Source of the DNA: Lunularia cruciata
Lineage: Eukaryota; Streptophyta; Marchantiopsida; Lunulariales; Lunulariaceae
Length of the DNA stretch: 64,000 bases
Direction of reading: 5' to 3'
Assembly: GCA_948567375.1 (NCBI GenBank)
Contig: OX419759.1
Coordinates: 1,651,303-1,715,302, forward strand
The position numbers were made by a program, and so were the translations under genes. Under the pieces are notes generated by a model. That model did not search any database and was not told the DNA's origin. It saw only the letters and a list, made by a program, of their open reading frames with translations. Shown one piece after another: positions 11,940 through 24,859 of the stretch (positions are counted from its first letter, which is position 1; every line of letters starts with the position of its first letter).

Positions 11940-13250
11940 TCCGTGATTGGAGATATGAATTTTTTTGGTGTTAGAGTTGTATATATTGCAACAAGATTTG
12001 GTAATGTAAGACTCACTATGTTGTAAAAACATAATGTCATCTCAATCAAGAGACCCAATTAACCTTGTTATAGATAAAAGAGTCAGACCTCATTCTTGGT
12101 ATATTTTAGCGACCACTAGTTTTTAGCCATGATTGTCTTGAGACATGTTTGATACAAATATTAACAACAAAAGTTGTATACACAATGGGAAATACCAATA
12201 CTTGGAACTATGGAAGCAACAACATATAATTTAGTTTGAGTGTTAACTAGAAGATAGGTTGCCAATTGCAAGTGGACAGAATATTACTACAAGAATCTAG
12301 GCTATGTACAATTAGCTTGAAAGTTTTAATCAATATATTATGCATGACTAGTATAATATCAAACACATTATAAGGTTAGTAGTTGTCTACAATAATTTTT
12401 AATTTAAGAATCATTATACTGTACACAATGTCATCACTATACATACTATAATCACTATACACACACAATGTCATCTTTGTTAATGATAACTACTTGATTT
12501 GTGGAAGAGACCTAGCCAACTGCAGTTATGCATTATAGAGTCATACCTCATTCTTGGTATATTTTAGCAACCAATAATTTTTAGCTACCACTATCTTGAT
12601 ATAGATTTGGTACAAATGCTAACAACAAAAATTATATGCACAAAGTGAAATGGCAATTCATTAAACCATGGAGGCAACAACATATAATTAAGTCTGAGTG
12701 CTTAATGAGAAGAAGGTTGCTCAATTATAGGTGGGTATAGATATTACTTCAATAATTAAGGATATGTACTACTAGCTTGAGAGTTCTAATCAATATATTA
12801 GGCAACATTAATGTAATATCCATCCAATATACTTAAACCTATGAAAAGATTATGGTTCTACTAAACATGTATTCTTAGTTGTTATAGTGCTTTTTATAAT
12901 AGTGTGTGACCAACAAACAAATTTGAGAAAAAGACATTGCTTCACAATCTTGTGCACGTTCTAGTTTTAAGCTACCACATAAAACTTGTTTTGTGGCTTT
13001 CAATTGAGCCATAAAACCAACACAATTGACAAGTAATCCCATTTCAATAGCATTTTGACTTCCATGAGAAAGAAGTTTGTTTCCCAGAAGATTGGAGAAA
13101 GTAGCACAATGCTCTCAAAGACCTAGATGTGAGAAATTTATCCCTCATCTTGCTCCCATAAGAGACTAGAAGAGTGATCAAAGGACTCTAGTTGACATTA
13201 TCTAGTGTTCTAGATTTCCAACATACAATGCAATGGAGGAACTGATAATG
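11940..13250 (-). repeat. Right arm of the long inverted repeat
   Basis: This is the reverse complement of the left arm, and it shows the same internal two-copy repeat: AGAGTCAGACCTCATTCTTGG at 12078 and AGAGTCATACCTCATTCTTGG near 12536, a spacing of about 458 bp. The same spacing in both arms means the duplication existed before the arms diverged. Similarity to the left arm is lost around 13250, where the left arm has run off the window, so the true outer end could lie farther right. Confidence 0.7.
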
Positions 13251-16200
13251 AAATTAGGTTGCCACAAAAATTTTGTGTTGAGTGAGAATTTCAAATTAAA
13301 TCAAATTGTCACCCTTGAAGCTAGTGATTTTCTTTTATCTATTGTGTACCATGTGCATCTAATTCTTTTTAGACTATAAGTAGAGCATAGATTTTCATTT
13401 GTGACCTTCATCTACTCACAATAGGTGCTATTATGTTGGTTTTTTGAATTGGTTTGTGACATAGCACTTTACCATGGACACAAGCTTTCCATTCTTTGCA
13501 AGGAAATTCATTAGTTTTGTAACAATGATTTGCATTTCTGTTTGCAGATTGAAATTCACAAAGTTTCCAGACTAGTGGTCATAGAAGTTGCCATCGTTCA
13601 CATAGTTATTGGTTGTTATGTAAATTGAATTTGCAAAGCTTTCTTGTTGGTTGTAGTTCTGAGGTTTGACTAGAATTTGGGAATTTTACTGATTAGCTTG
13701 ATCAAAAGGGTGATGTACAACTACCAAAAAGATGAGGGACAAAATATCAATTCCCAAAACATTTTCTACATGGATGAAAATAAACTTGTTAGTTATGTTA
13801 CATATCTCTGATTCCTTAGATTGATTCTTCAAACATTCTTAACCATTAGTGTATAACAACAATATAATTATGAACTAACTTTTTGAGAAGGAAGTATGAA
13901 CTAACTTTATGGCTTTTATTAGCTTATTCATTGATGACATCCTATAATATAAGAACATGGTAGCAAGTGATATTTGATTTATTGTTGGTCAGATTATAAC
14001 TTAATAGCTAAACTATAGTACATCCCTTTTGATGTTACTTTAGATTTTCATAAAAATTATGTAGATTAATATTAAATTATAAAAATGTTTTTGTTTTCAT
14101 TCAATACTTATATCACTAATTCTATACAACTCAAAAAAAAGATACATTCATCTTGTGTAAGATGCATTGGGTATAGGAACTTCTCTGGAGCAATGTTATA
14201 AATCAATCTCTTGAACTTAATAATCAATCCTATTTATGAAAATTTTATAACATTTCAATTTATCAATATTATATATATCTCTCTCTCTCTTTCTCTATCT
14301 CTTATTTTGCATCATTCATTAAAAAAATTAAAACCAATTACTAATGAATGTTTGCAATGAAAGATATTATATTTCTTAATTTCAAAGTTGAACGATAAGA
14401 AAGAAATTTGATTACAGAATATTGAAGATTGTAAATATATATCAATCTCTTTCTTTGCCACTTAAAGAACGAGCTAGGTAAACCATATGCATCTCTTTGT
14501 GAAAAAATTATAAAGAAAATCTACCACTGATTTTGGTTAATTAAGAATATTATTTTATCTTCATTTCATTTTGAATTGTAGATCATAAATCTTAAGTATA
14601 AAGTATTGACAAGAAGAGGAATTATTACAATCTTGTTTTGTTACTAAAGAAAAAATATTAAAGTATCTATTATACTCAATAAGTAAATGATAATCATGTA
14701 ATATTATACCAAAGTAAAAAACAAACAATGAGCTCATAAATCTAATATGTTTACCATGTTTAGGATTTTAGTTAATCTCATGATAGAGATATGAATGCTT
14801 TTGACTGAATTTCTAAGAAAACTGAGATGTTTCACAGGTTATAATCTAGATTTAAAATTATTATCATCATTCCCATGAATATTTTCTCCAACTTAAACAT
14901 TAATATATTGAATTTTTTTAGCAAAATTCATCATTAGATCAATATCTTATATCATATGTTTTAACTTGTTTTAACTTCACTATGTTATATTATTATATCT
15001 GTGAAAGTTTATGTATAGGATTTGATTCTATTTTCAAAATTAAAATTATATGTATTATGAATTGAATTATATATTATTAAATTAATTTTAATTACTACAA
15101 AATTTATTGTAACTATTATCTAAACTCTAATTTGATCTGTTCATCCTACATTTTATATGGTTTCAATAATGAAGAATACAAAAATTTCATAATATGCAAA
15201 TAGAAAGGAAAAAAGAGGCAAGAAAAATTCTAAAATAATTTGTTATAAACCTTTAATTTAATTTTAGTATAAAGGTCCTACATTTATTTACTTCATAAAC
15301 CTGAACAAGGCTGATAAGACTAGTAAATATGTATATATTTGCTCTCATAAATAAAACCTATAACTTTACCTGATGACCATTAATGATGGTGGTTATTTTT
15401 ATTTTATTTGTTAACATTTTATGTATCATAAACTCAACATTTACTAATTAAAAAATTATTGAAGATTCACTTTTAATCTACAATTTTAGTTTTAACACTA
15501 GATGTTTGAAATTCACACAAGAATCTAAGTATTTAATTTTGATAAGAACAAATATTCCTTATAAATACAAAAACCTCTTGTGCTAATCTTTATAGAATAT
15601 TAGTTCAATTTGATAAAAACCAAAATGTCATTGTGAGAATCACTATTGAAAATTAATATGGATAAATTTTACAGAAAAATGTTCTTATGAGAATTTTGAT
15701 ATAATATGCATTAACTTATTTCAGCATGAAAAAGGAAATTGTGAGATTAGTCACAATTACAAATTATTACTTATTTTTCATTAATACAATACTAAGAAAG
15801 ATACAACATCAATTATTATGTATTAACGTGAAATTATTGACAAAAATGCTTGAAATATTGTAGTATAAGTATGCATACAAATATATTATTAAGATATGAG
15901 GCAAATAACATGATACAATCTCTCTATAGAGGCAGATAACTATTATGTAGCTTTTATAATACTTATTGATAAAGTGTATGCTATAGTACACATAATGATA
16001 CAAAGAAGTAACAAATATAGTAGATCTATCATTTATTCAACATTCATTGAAATTATCTAATCATTCTAATAATTCTTTGGTTCAGCAAGCAAATGAATTC
16101 AAGTTGATGAATAGATAGATTTTTGTTTATTTTTTTCTCATTAAGTTATATCAAGTCTATCCATCATATCTATTAGTACTCTCGTAACCAAAAATAGATT

Positions 16201-17800
16201 CTTAATAATAAAGGTTGCAAGGAATAATATAAAGATTTATGTAACTATTTTGAAACTTAATTTACCAATATGGATGGCATAATTATAATACAGTTTAATT
16301 TAAATTCTTTGATTGGTAGATTTTTAATAGATGATGAAAAAAATGGAATCTATTCACAAAAATAATTTATGAACTTAAAATAATGTTTTTCTTCAAGCAT
16401 AATCTATATTTTTTTATGACATTTGTTTTTTTAATTTACCAAACACTATATACCAAGAAGTACCATCAAAATATGAATAGCTTTGATATTAAATTTTTGT
16501 AGAAGTCTAAATATAAATTAAGAAACATACAAGACTAAGATTAATTGATAAAAACTTGTAGAATTAATTGAAATATTTGCAAGCACTATAAGACACAACC
16601 TTTAATATCCAAGAATAAAACAAGAATAGGTAATATATAATTAAAGTGTTCAAAGATCAAGAATACTTGAGGCAAAATCCACAATGAAGAAATATTTCAA
16701 TTAATGTAATTATTTTATTGACTTATTTCAAAAATCTTGGTTGTATGTGAAAGCTAGTTAAATACCAATTATAACAAGGCAAAGAGCATACAAGCTAAAC
16801 CTTGGAAACTATAAGGAAATAAATTTTGTTTCTTTTAAAAGGGCATAGTTGAAATGTTGGGAGTCCAAAACAATACTTAAGCTTCATTAGGCCTTCTTCT
16901 CCACAAGTTGAAAATACAACTCCAAAAATGATAGTAATTTTAAATATGTATTTTATGCATTAAAAAATTTGATTGACCAAGTTTCAAAGTGCATTGATTG
17001 CATTTAAAACTTGCCCACTTTTAATTTTTAATAAAATGAAAAGTATTGTAAAAATTAAAATTGGAATACATAGCCTTGGAACTCAACAAAAGGTTTAGTC
17101 ATTTCAAAGCCCAAATGGATAGGATTATAATTACTCATCTTTATTAAGCTCAACTTTCAAAACTCTCATTCCCTTACATACAAAATCAATACAATGCTAA
17201 GTCTACCATATATTGATTGCACCAAGAGTGATGTATAGACAAAGCTAACACATATCGAAAGCTTATGATGCTTTATAAACTATAAAGTTTTGTATATAGA
17301 TGTGTTATATGTTAGATTTCACTCAATAAGTGATTCATGTCATGGTTGCATAAGCACTTATCTTATAATTTATATAATATTTCAAACATACTTATCACAT
17401 AACTATCAAATTATCTTCACTTTATGGAAAAAGAGAGTTTTACTTGTTGTATTATATTAATTAAGGTCCATTAAGCATTGTATTTTCTTGTACTATTTAT
17501 GATTTGCCCATATTGATGACACAAGTGCAACAACATTTGCAATGCCAAAGTTAGTTTGCTTGGATGTTGGAATGATAGTCTTGGCAATCACAATTTTATT
17601 AATAGTTGCTTAAAGACTACTTGATGATTGCAAGATTTTGTGTAAGTGATAGTGATCACATTGTGGGACTCACTATCACTTGCATTGTTTGCACAATCAA
17701 CTATGCCACTAGGATTGGAGATATACTTTGAGTTGAGGGGTATACCTTCAAAGTGGAACTTTAAGGAGTTCACTTCTTTGATATTAAGCCTTTGAGTTTT
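13250..17800. other. Very AT-rich intergenic stretch, nothing recognisable
   Basis: I see no gene, RNA or element ends. A short CT-rich simple repeat lies near 14277-14305. ORFs on either strand are short and lack any family motif. It is probably decayed repeat sequence. Confidence 0.5.
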
Positions 17801-19300
17801 TGGCTATGGTGGACAAAGGCAAACGAGTGTCACTTGGAATCTCTTAGCTAGAATGTGTGTGGTTTGATTATAATTGGTATCTACGATCATTGTTACCCAA
17901 GTTCTCTTTTAATTGTGTGGATTGGGAGCGAAAGCCATACTTGAATAGCTACAATTTTGAAAATATGGTAGACGATATGAGGAAGTGCTACCTAAATCTC
18001 TAAAAATTGAATCAATTTGAAATAATATGTGTTTGATTTGAGCACATGAAGGTGAAATTAGGGTTGATTTGTTCCAAATTGAACCCAAGATGCAAAATTG
18101 GAGATTGATTTGAGGACCCATTCCCTCAAATTAGGGATTTGGAGGTCTCTATACTCTCAATTTGATCCAAGTTGACATTTAGCAAAGGATTAGTTGGTCA
18201 ACCAACTATAGTAGAGGTATGTCAGATTGGTAAAGGTGTCCAACTTTGGAGCTCAAGCTGGTGAAATTTATTAAGAGTTGGCGGTTGCTTGAGTCTACAT
18301 GCACTCAAGTTGGTAGAGGTCAGCCAAATTTGGAGAGGGTTCAAATTGGCAAGAAGTAAGTCCTCATTTTAACTTTTACATTTAAAAAGCATAGGGATAT
18401 GAGCTAGAGAGGTTACAAGGGATTAACAAGGCGACTTATTGGCGTCAGGTTAGTCAATTTATTTGAGCTTTTGGTAGTTGTCTGGCAAAACCTATCCACC
18501 TTTCAAGATTGTGCATAATAGGGTTTGAACCCCATATATTTGGCTCTTAGATTGATGATGTAGCCAATTAATCCATCTTCACATATTGTCATAATGATTG
18601 GTAGATTGATACATATACTCATGTAGCTTTGGCTAGGAAAGGCACTTTGATCTTATATCTATTGATCATAGTAGCATAGGAGTAGACATACACTCTTATT
18701 ATATCAAATTACAAATGGTGGCACAATCAATCTAGTTTTGATTTGTGAGATAAACAGTTATCATTTTGATTTCTTATGGTTGAAACCTTCCATTCTCTAC
18801 TTCATATTTGTGCACCATGTTTATGTGAGATGCTCAAATATTCAAAGTATTGGTGCTCTAGTGTGCTCTTGATAATGAGGGTAGAGTGATGACCAATCAA
18901 ACTATTTATGTTTCTTTGAGATGAAGTAGGAAGTGATGGCATATAGATTATGAAATTGTATGTTACGATAATAAGTTATAGGTTGCCCTTCCCTTCACTG
19001 TAGTTATCATAATTAGAGTTATATTAGTGGGTGGTTCTTGGTGATAATACTTGGTGGTTAAAATTAGAATTTGGAGTATATCATCATAAAAATGCTTTTT
19101 GGGGATTCTAGAGGAGATTTGCTACAATACACAATGGGTTAGATAAAAAACACTTGATATTAGTCCGTATCTCAAGTCTCAATAAGAGAGGAGATTAATT
19201 TTGGTTTGGAGTTTGACACAAGAGCTAAGTTAGTTGAGAGTGCACTTGGTATGTGTACATAATTGTTATAGGACATGGACAAGATTTATTGTGCTTCCAA
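17800..19300. other. Probable non-coding flank of an unassigned LTR element
   Basis: There is no readable protein. The text is less AT-rich than 13.25-17.8 kb and leads straight into a gag-like region, so it may hold the LTR or leader of that element. I could not find a paired LTR. Confidence 0.3.
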
Positions 19301-20470
19301 AGGCCCCAAGCCATTAAGTTGGTATAGTGGGTACCATGGAGTTGGATGATTTCATCCAAGAGTTTGATAGTTGATGTGGCTTATAGCAAATGTAGAACTA
19401 ACTTTGTTCATACATTTAATGGCATGGAAGGGGTTGTTTTAACACTTGAAGAGTCCATCAATGGATAACTACCATGAGTTTGGAAGAGCTCACTTGGAGG
19501 AGATTGAGCTATAGAGATAATATTGGTCTTCAAATTACATCTCCATCACTTCAAGCTTAATTTCTAGAGGTAGATTGGCAATACCCATGAGTTTTAGTTC
19601 TAGTTGCATTGGTGTATCTAATGGAGGTGCACTAGTCAGGGATAGTGTTGTTACAAGTGGAGGTACTACTATACGAGGTGGTGGAATACTAAGGTTTAAC
19701 CCCATGGTGGATTTCTTCTAGTGCTCAAGGCAAAACTACTAGGAAGTGCAAACTAACAAGCTAAAGAGCTTGCTTGAGCTCCAATGGAAGGCTGGAGAGA
19801 GCCTATTTAAGGCATACATTTGCATGAGACTATTGATCAATTTCACTCAAGGAGTTATAGAGACCCAAGCAATCTAATTTGGGTATGGGATATTGGACAA
19901 GGAGCTACAACATAGAGTACATGATGCTATGTTGTTCTAGGTTACCTCATTGCTTTTGGTGGTGGTTTTTGGTTTGGCTGAGCATATTGAGCTCAACATG
20001 ATAGAGGAGAGAATGGTGACATCTAGATCTAGTAGAGAGACATCATTTATAGTTGTTACTTCTTGTAGAGTGCACCACACCATGTTTGCTTTTGAATGCA
20101 AAGTGGATAGCCCTAATCTCATGGAGCAAGTAGGGGCCTGATGCACCTAAACCCTTACCCTCATTTTCTAGTCAATAAACCAATGGATGGTGGTGGTGCT
20201 TTTTAGAATTGTTATGGATCTCAGCACAAGAAAGAATGCCCCTAGGGTATTGGGCATTATACCTTTGAAGCGCCACAATCAGCTCAAAGATAGTGTGATT
20301 ATTGCCATAGATTTGGTCGTATGAGTGATCAACACTTTGATCTCCACCCAAAGTTAAAAAGTTGTTGGGCTACTATGGTAGGTGGTAGAGTAGCTCCATG
20401 TCATGGAGGATGAGGTGTTAGAGGAACTATACTTGGTAGGAGCCCAATACTTGCCCTTGCTTTTGATATA
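19300..20470 (+). pseudogene. gag remnant with degenerate zinc knuckles, LTR retroelement of unassigned type
   Basis: Around 19900-20015 the plus strand reads ELQHRVHDAML..GLAEHIELNM, which resembles the C-terminal end of plant retrotransposon gag. At 20200-20250 a knuckle-like NCYGSQHKKECP appears. At 20290-20355 CDYCHRFGRMSDQHFDLHPK has the spacing of a gag CCHC finger, with the His and last Cys replaced. Two stops fall in this stretch. No protease, reverse transcriptase or integrase motif could be read downstream, so I cannot assign it to Gypsy or Copia. It differs in sequence from the chromoviruses in this window. Confidence 0.55.
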
Positions 20471-20473
20471 ACC

Positions 20474-20950
20474 ATGGGTACTCAAATTGAGCAGTTGGAG
20501 AAGAGATTGGCTAGCATTTCTATAGCTCAAAGGAGATTAGATTCAAGCATTAAAGCCACCTCTTATGTTGGTGATAGAGATATCTTAGCCTTTATGTGCA
20601 GAGCAACACAAGTAGATGCATCTAACATAATTATTAGGAGTGTAGTACATGCTCTAGAGCCTAGAGGGGCATCAATAGAGTTGGACCCACAAAGAAGAGA
20701 GGTTGGTAGACATGTCAAACTTCTTGAGTCTTTCACACTCTCTAAGGCACTACAAATAACATTCATGATTCTTAAACATCTTAGTGTAGAAGTGGTAGGT
20801 GGTGATGGAGTGCATGATGGACTAGATACTAGTTCACCACCTACTATTACACAAATTATGTCTAGCACAATGTTGGGAGTGGCTCCATTATATGCTTCCT
20901 TTTGTTCTCAACTACTTACATGTTTACATTGGTATTTGATCCATCTCTAG
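20474..20950 (+). pseudogene. Open frame downstream of the gag remnant, function unknown
   Basis: This 158-codon open frame begins MGTQIEQLEKRLASIS, a short coiled-coil-like helix of the kind found after gag knuckles, then runs into sequence I do not recognise. It is in the same orientation as the gag remnant and is probably the continuation of that element's polyprotein. A second open piece (20902-21132) overlaps its end in another frame. There is no catalytic motif. Confidence 0.35.
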
Positions 20951-21739
20951 TGTTTTGGTTGGTTGCCATACTTTGTGAGAGTAAGGATGATTTGATTCTT
21001 CCTTTTAGAGCAGAGGTGGTTGATGGTAGAGCTGACTTGGTTGAGGAACATGGGATTTATTCAACTACTAGTGGTTTATGGAAAGTAGTAATAGTTAGGT
21101 CAAAAGAATTACCAACTAGACTTGTATTTTAAGCAAGCCTCATTCACACTTAGAGTTGTCATATTGGATAACTAGAGTGGGATTTTCTATTTGGTGGGAC
21201 CTTTAGGGAAGTTCTATACACCATAGGGTTTTTATTAGACTCTATGCATAGCACTTCATGTTAAGAAAGGTTATAATTGTTAGTCTTAAGTTACAAAAGA
21301 GTAATGTGGAGAGGTGTCTATTTCAAATCTAGACACACTAAGGGTAGTTCTACATAGTACATCACATGTGGAGAGTTCATTGTTCAGATTAAGCAAAGTC
21401 ATCTAACCAATAGCTCTATAGTGAGAGCTTAGGGCATTGTAATAGTGGAGAGTCATATGAATTGCTAGTTAGTAGAGCAATGTTATACTCTATGGGTTTC
21501 AATATTGATTATTAGGAGGAGATATTTTCCTATAGGCCAAGCTGGTAGTCAAGTAAGGGATGTGTATATTGTTTACTGGTCCACTTAGTAGTGGTAGTTT
21601 TGGCTTACTACAATCAAGGGCCATGGTATCAATTTTAGCTTTCATTGGTTTTGTTACTTCCTAGTGACTTATTGGAGCGGAACGTCCATAGGGAGGATAC
21701 CCTAGTACCAAAGGAGATTACTCAAATATAGAATACAAG

Positions 21740-22478
21740 TGTAATACCAAGGGTTAGCCATATGATCTAGATGTGAAATTTGGTTTGGTAACATCTAGAA
21801 TGATGTTATACATGATGGTCAAAATAGATCAGATAGAAGTATCACCAAAAGAGTACTTCTACTAATAGGGCAGAAACCGAAATAGACTTGAGAACCTTAG
21901 AACCAATAGCTAGACATATGATTTAAAGGTGAGAATTGGTTTGGTAACATCTGGAAGGATGTTACACATGATGGACTAAACAGATCAGAAAGAGGTATCA
22001 CCAAAAGGGGACTTCTACTAATAGAGTAGGAACCGAAATATGCCTGAAATCTTTGAAGGCAATTTCGGAGGCCTAAACGGATGAATTAGGCCTCGAAAAT
22101 GTGCATATTCCCCCCCCAATAGAGGAAAGGCTAGCCTTCCCTCCCCCCTGGTTTGTCTCGTCGAGAGCTTTCCAACGGTACCTTACTCATGTGATTTTGA
22201 GATTCCTACAGGAAGATTCCCTAAAAGATTCCCTCCGGTCAAAGCTTGTTTGACCAACCAGATAGGACCTAGACCAGACAGGTCACCCATCCAAGTTAGT
22301 AATCCAAGGGTGGAGCTTGCTGACATGTCACCTATCTATGTCCCTAATCCTATGGTGGAGCTTCCTTGGAGGAGATCCTCTTTGTCTATATAATAAAGAG
22401 AAGGTGCTCCCTTGGGGCATCGAATGTTTGAGTGTGCAATCTGTGTTTTCTCTCTTCTCTTGTCCTCGGAGTATTACA
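21740..22478 (+). mobile_element. Solo LTR (family A, copy A4) with perfect target duplication ACAAG
   Basis: A 739-bp LTR, starting TGTAATACCAAGGG and ending CGGAGTATTACA. It is flanked on both sides by ACAAG (21735-21739 and 22479-22483). No internal element sequence remains. It has two tandem copies of an internal segment of about 150 bp (starting near 21755 and 21910). TATATAA lies at 22387-22393. It interrupts the remnants of the unassigned retroelement. Confidence 0.95.
22387..22393 (+). promoter_or_regulatory. TATA box of LTR A4
   Basis: TATATAA in the context GTCTATATAATAAAGAG, the same as in copies A2 and A5 and so kept within the family. Confidence 0.55.
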
Positions 22479-22483
22479 ACAAG

Positions 22484-23760
22484 TGGGGTTGTTCTATCCA
22501 CCTGGGATGTTACATTGGAGAGTTTTGAAGAGGAATTGCAATAACATGCAGATTAGTTGGTGTAGTAGGCTTAGAATGAGGAATTTGTAAAACCAAGAGA
22601 CTAGTGTGAGGATGGGCTTCTAGAGTCTTTTACATTGTCACTCTTGGATACCACACTTATTGCTTGGCAATATCTAACAAAGGGAGTATGCATATTGGAG
22701 TTGTGGTGGGATCAATGTTAGATTAGTTGTGGTACTATAAGCAAGTATATAGGTTTAGAGGTACTTGGATGTAGAGAGAGATGAGATTGCTAGGTAAGTC
22801 TCTTGACATCAGTTGGTATACTTGGCCTATCAATATCTTGAGTTATTATTGATGTTAGTTGTTAGAGGTTACAAAAGGTCCTACAATAGACATTTCCTTA
22901 TTGGGAGTGTAAGATTTAGAGAGACATGGTCCTATTAATTTGGTGATTTTGGATGGCCATGTCAAGGACATACCCATACTAGCCAAGGTCAAGTCTATAT
23001 GATCCTCATTTGGTGTGTTTTGTGAGATGTTATGTATACCACAACATTTCTAGGTTCATTAGGCTACTTCTCTAGCTTACATTTAGAGAATGTCTTCTTG
23101 ATGGGTTATTCTTGCACACAAGTGGTGGCAAGTACACATTGGGTTTATTCTTGGATGGGACTTGCCATTTTGTTAGATGTAGCCAACTTTGGATCATGGG
23201 CTCATTGTCTTTATCTTTGGTGGACAAACTTCTTACCTAAAGAGGTTTTATAATGTGCATATGATGGGATTCAATAGCTAGCACACCTTATTTTTGATGA
23301 TATTTTGAGTGTTGAGCACCTATCTCAAAAAGTGTTAGTAGTTGATAGGTCACTTATGGAAATATGAACCTTGTTGGGCAGCCTAAAGCTACTTTACACA
23401 CATTCATGAGTTTCCTAAGCTCATATTCTTTTCAAGAGAGAGGTACTAGACTTGTTTGGGACGCATAATTATAACAATAGATGAAGCCCGACACTAATGA
23501 GAGAGAGAGAGAGTGGATGATGGGTTTTTATACAAGTATAATTGCCATTTTAGCAATATTAGAGGCATCCAAGCATCAAGTGTTAGGTCAAACTATTTGA
23601 CTTGGATTGTGAGTCTTGGGCTAGCAGTGTAGTGTAGGATGCACTTGATAAGCATCACCACTTGGACACTTGTGAGCTTTATGCTTATAAAGACAATTCA
23701 AGCATGTATTGGGGGCAATGGACCAAGTGGGTATGGTATTCATAAACACAACTAGGTTTT
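22484..23760 (+). other. Decayed sequence, probably pol region of the unassigned retroelement
   Basis: Short open pieces (for example 23032-23253) follow on from the region before LTR A4, but I cannot read any catalytic motif. A short GA repeat lies at 23499-23513. I claim no function. Confidence 0.3.
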
Positions 23761-24129
23761 ATGAAGGTTAAGATTGAGACCAAGTAATTGCAACTAGGAA
23801 ATCAAAGCACTCAACCAACTATGCGCATGGCTTCCTCCAATTGTTTGGGCTCCTACATGGTCACTTCCAATTTGGTGCATGACTTTATCACAAATCATTC
23901 CAAAGCTTCATCTTTGAATATATTTGGAATTTGCATTATGTTATTTTGAAATTGAGTGATGTAGCTTCTCACAAAACCAATCTACTTCAATTTTACCAAT
24001 CTATCTTGTGTGGCCTATGCAACATTTAAAGATTGGAATATCCCAATTATTGGGCCCTTGAATTCTTCACCTGTTGAGATTTGCACATCAAAATGTCATT
24101 CAACTTGCTCTACTTGGAATTGCCATCAT
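23760..24129 (-). pseudogene. gag fragment of chromovirus element 3 (distal half)
   Basis: The reverse complement matches the gag of element 2 at about 25060-25430. For example, the RC of 24088-24129 matches the WWQFQVEQAE block, and the RC of 23800-23860 matches the EEAM block. It continues across element 2 into 29720-30209. It stops near 23760, so the rest of element 3 is missing. Confidence 0.8.
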
Positions 24130-24512
24130 TGTAACAATATGGAGTTTAACGATAAAGTTAGTAGGGCTAACTAAGTAGCAAATAAGATAAATTAGCCTAG
24201 AATATTCTGGAAGTATCTAGGAAGCTTCTTGCAAAGCTTCCCAGTTAGCTTAGCTTGCATCTCAATTAAAGGAAACTTTTAGAAGCTTCCAACTAGCTTA
24301 GCTTGCACGCCAAATAGACAATTTCTAGAAGGAAGCTTCTTGAGAAGCTTCTTGGTTAACTTGGCTTGCACTCTAAGAAAGTGGCTCAAGGAAGCTTCTT
24401 GAGATGCTTCTTAAGGGCCTTATATGCTACCTATAAATACCAAAGCCAAAGATCATACTAGGTATATGGAGTTTTCCCTAATTCTAGCATCCCAATGTGA
24501 GCTTCCATCTCT
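24130..24512 (+). repeat. 5' LTR of element 2, 3' end deleted
   Basis: It starts TGTAACAATATGGAG and aligns with 29293-29719 up to GTGAGCTTCCAT, then jumps into leader sequence. The last 45 or so bases of the LTR and the tRNA primer site are lost. It contains CTATAAATACC (24431-24441), the probable TATA region. It is rich in short inverted AGAAGCTTC-type motifs. Confidence 0.88.
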
Positions 24513-24859
24513 TATGATGGAATTTATGGACCATCAAATCTACTTCCGCCAAACCATTTGGATTTTCATGTTTAGATATTACCCAAGCATCATTTCATAT
24601 AATTCATCACCTCACGCTTTGGGTAGGATTTTTTGCATATGATCTTCTTGTTTGAGGAACCCTTGATACTTCCGATTGTAACTTATCGAGAATGGTGGAT
24701 GTGTTGCATCTATGTGTTAATCAAGTAGATTAATTAGAAGTAGTGGGATAGAGTAGTAGCTATGGTGGCAATACTAGATGTTATCCTTGTGATGTAGCAA
24801 TAAATTGAACACCTTACTTGATTGTTGGATGAACAAGACCAACAAAGATAAGAACATAT

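Larger units (their letters stand above)
1..13250 (-). mobile_element. Decayed Mutator-like element (MULE) with long terminal inverted repeats, filled with nested LTR elements
   Basis: The sequence at 1-1119 plus 2483-2620 is a diverged reverse complement of about 11940-13250. Between these arms lies a broken minus-strand MULE/FAR1-type transposase (3208-5089). Long inverted repeats flanking such a transposase are the hallmark of TIR-MULEs, so I read the whole as one ancient element. After removing a chromovirus (5090-11594) and nested LTRs (1120-2482), about 2.8 kb of interior remains, a reasonable size for an autonomous MULE. The left arm runs off the window and the right outer edge is fuzzy, so terminal motifs and the expected 9-11 bp target duplication cannot be checked. 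Strand is that of the transposase. Confidence 0.7.

Noticed and set aside
13250-17800. Organelle DNA insertion, suggested by the strong AT richness
   Set aside because: No plastid or mitochondrial gene, tRNA or rRNA could be read in it.
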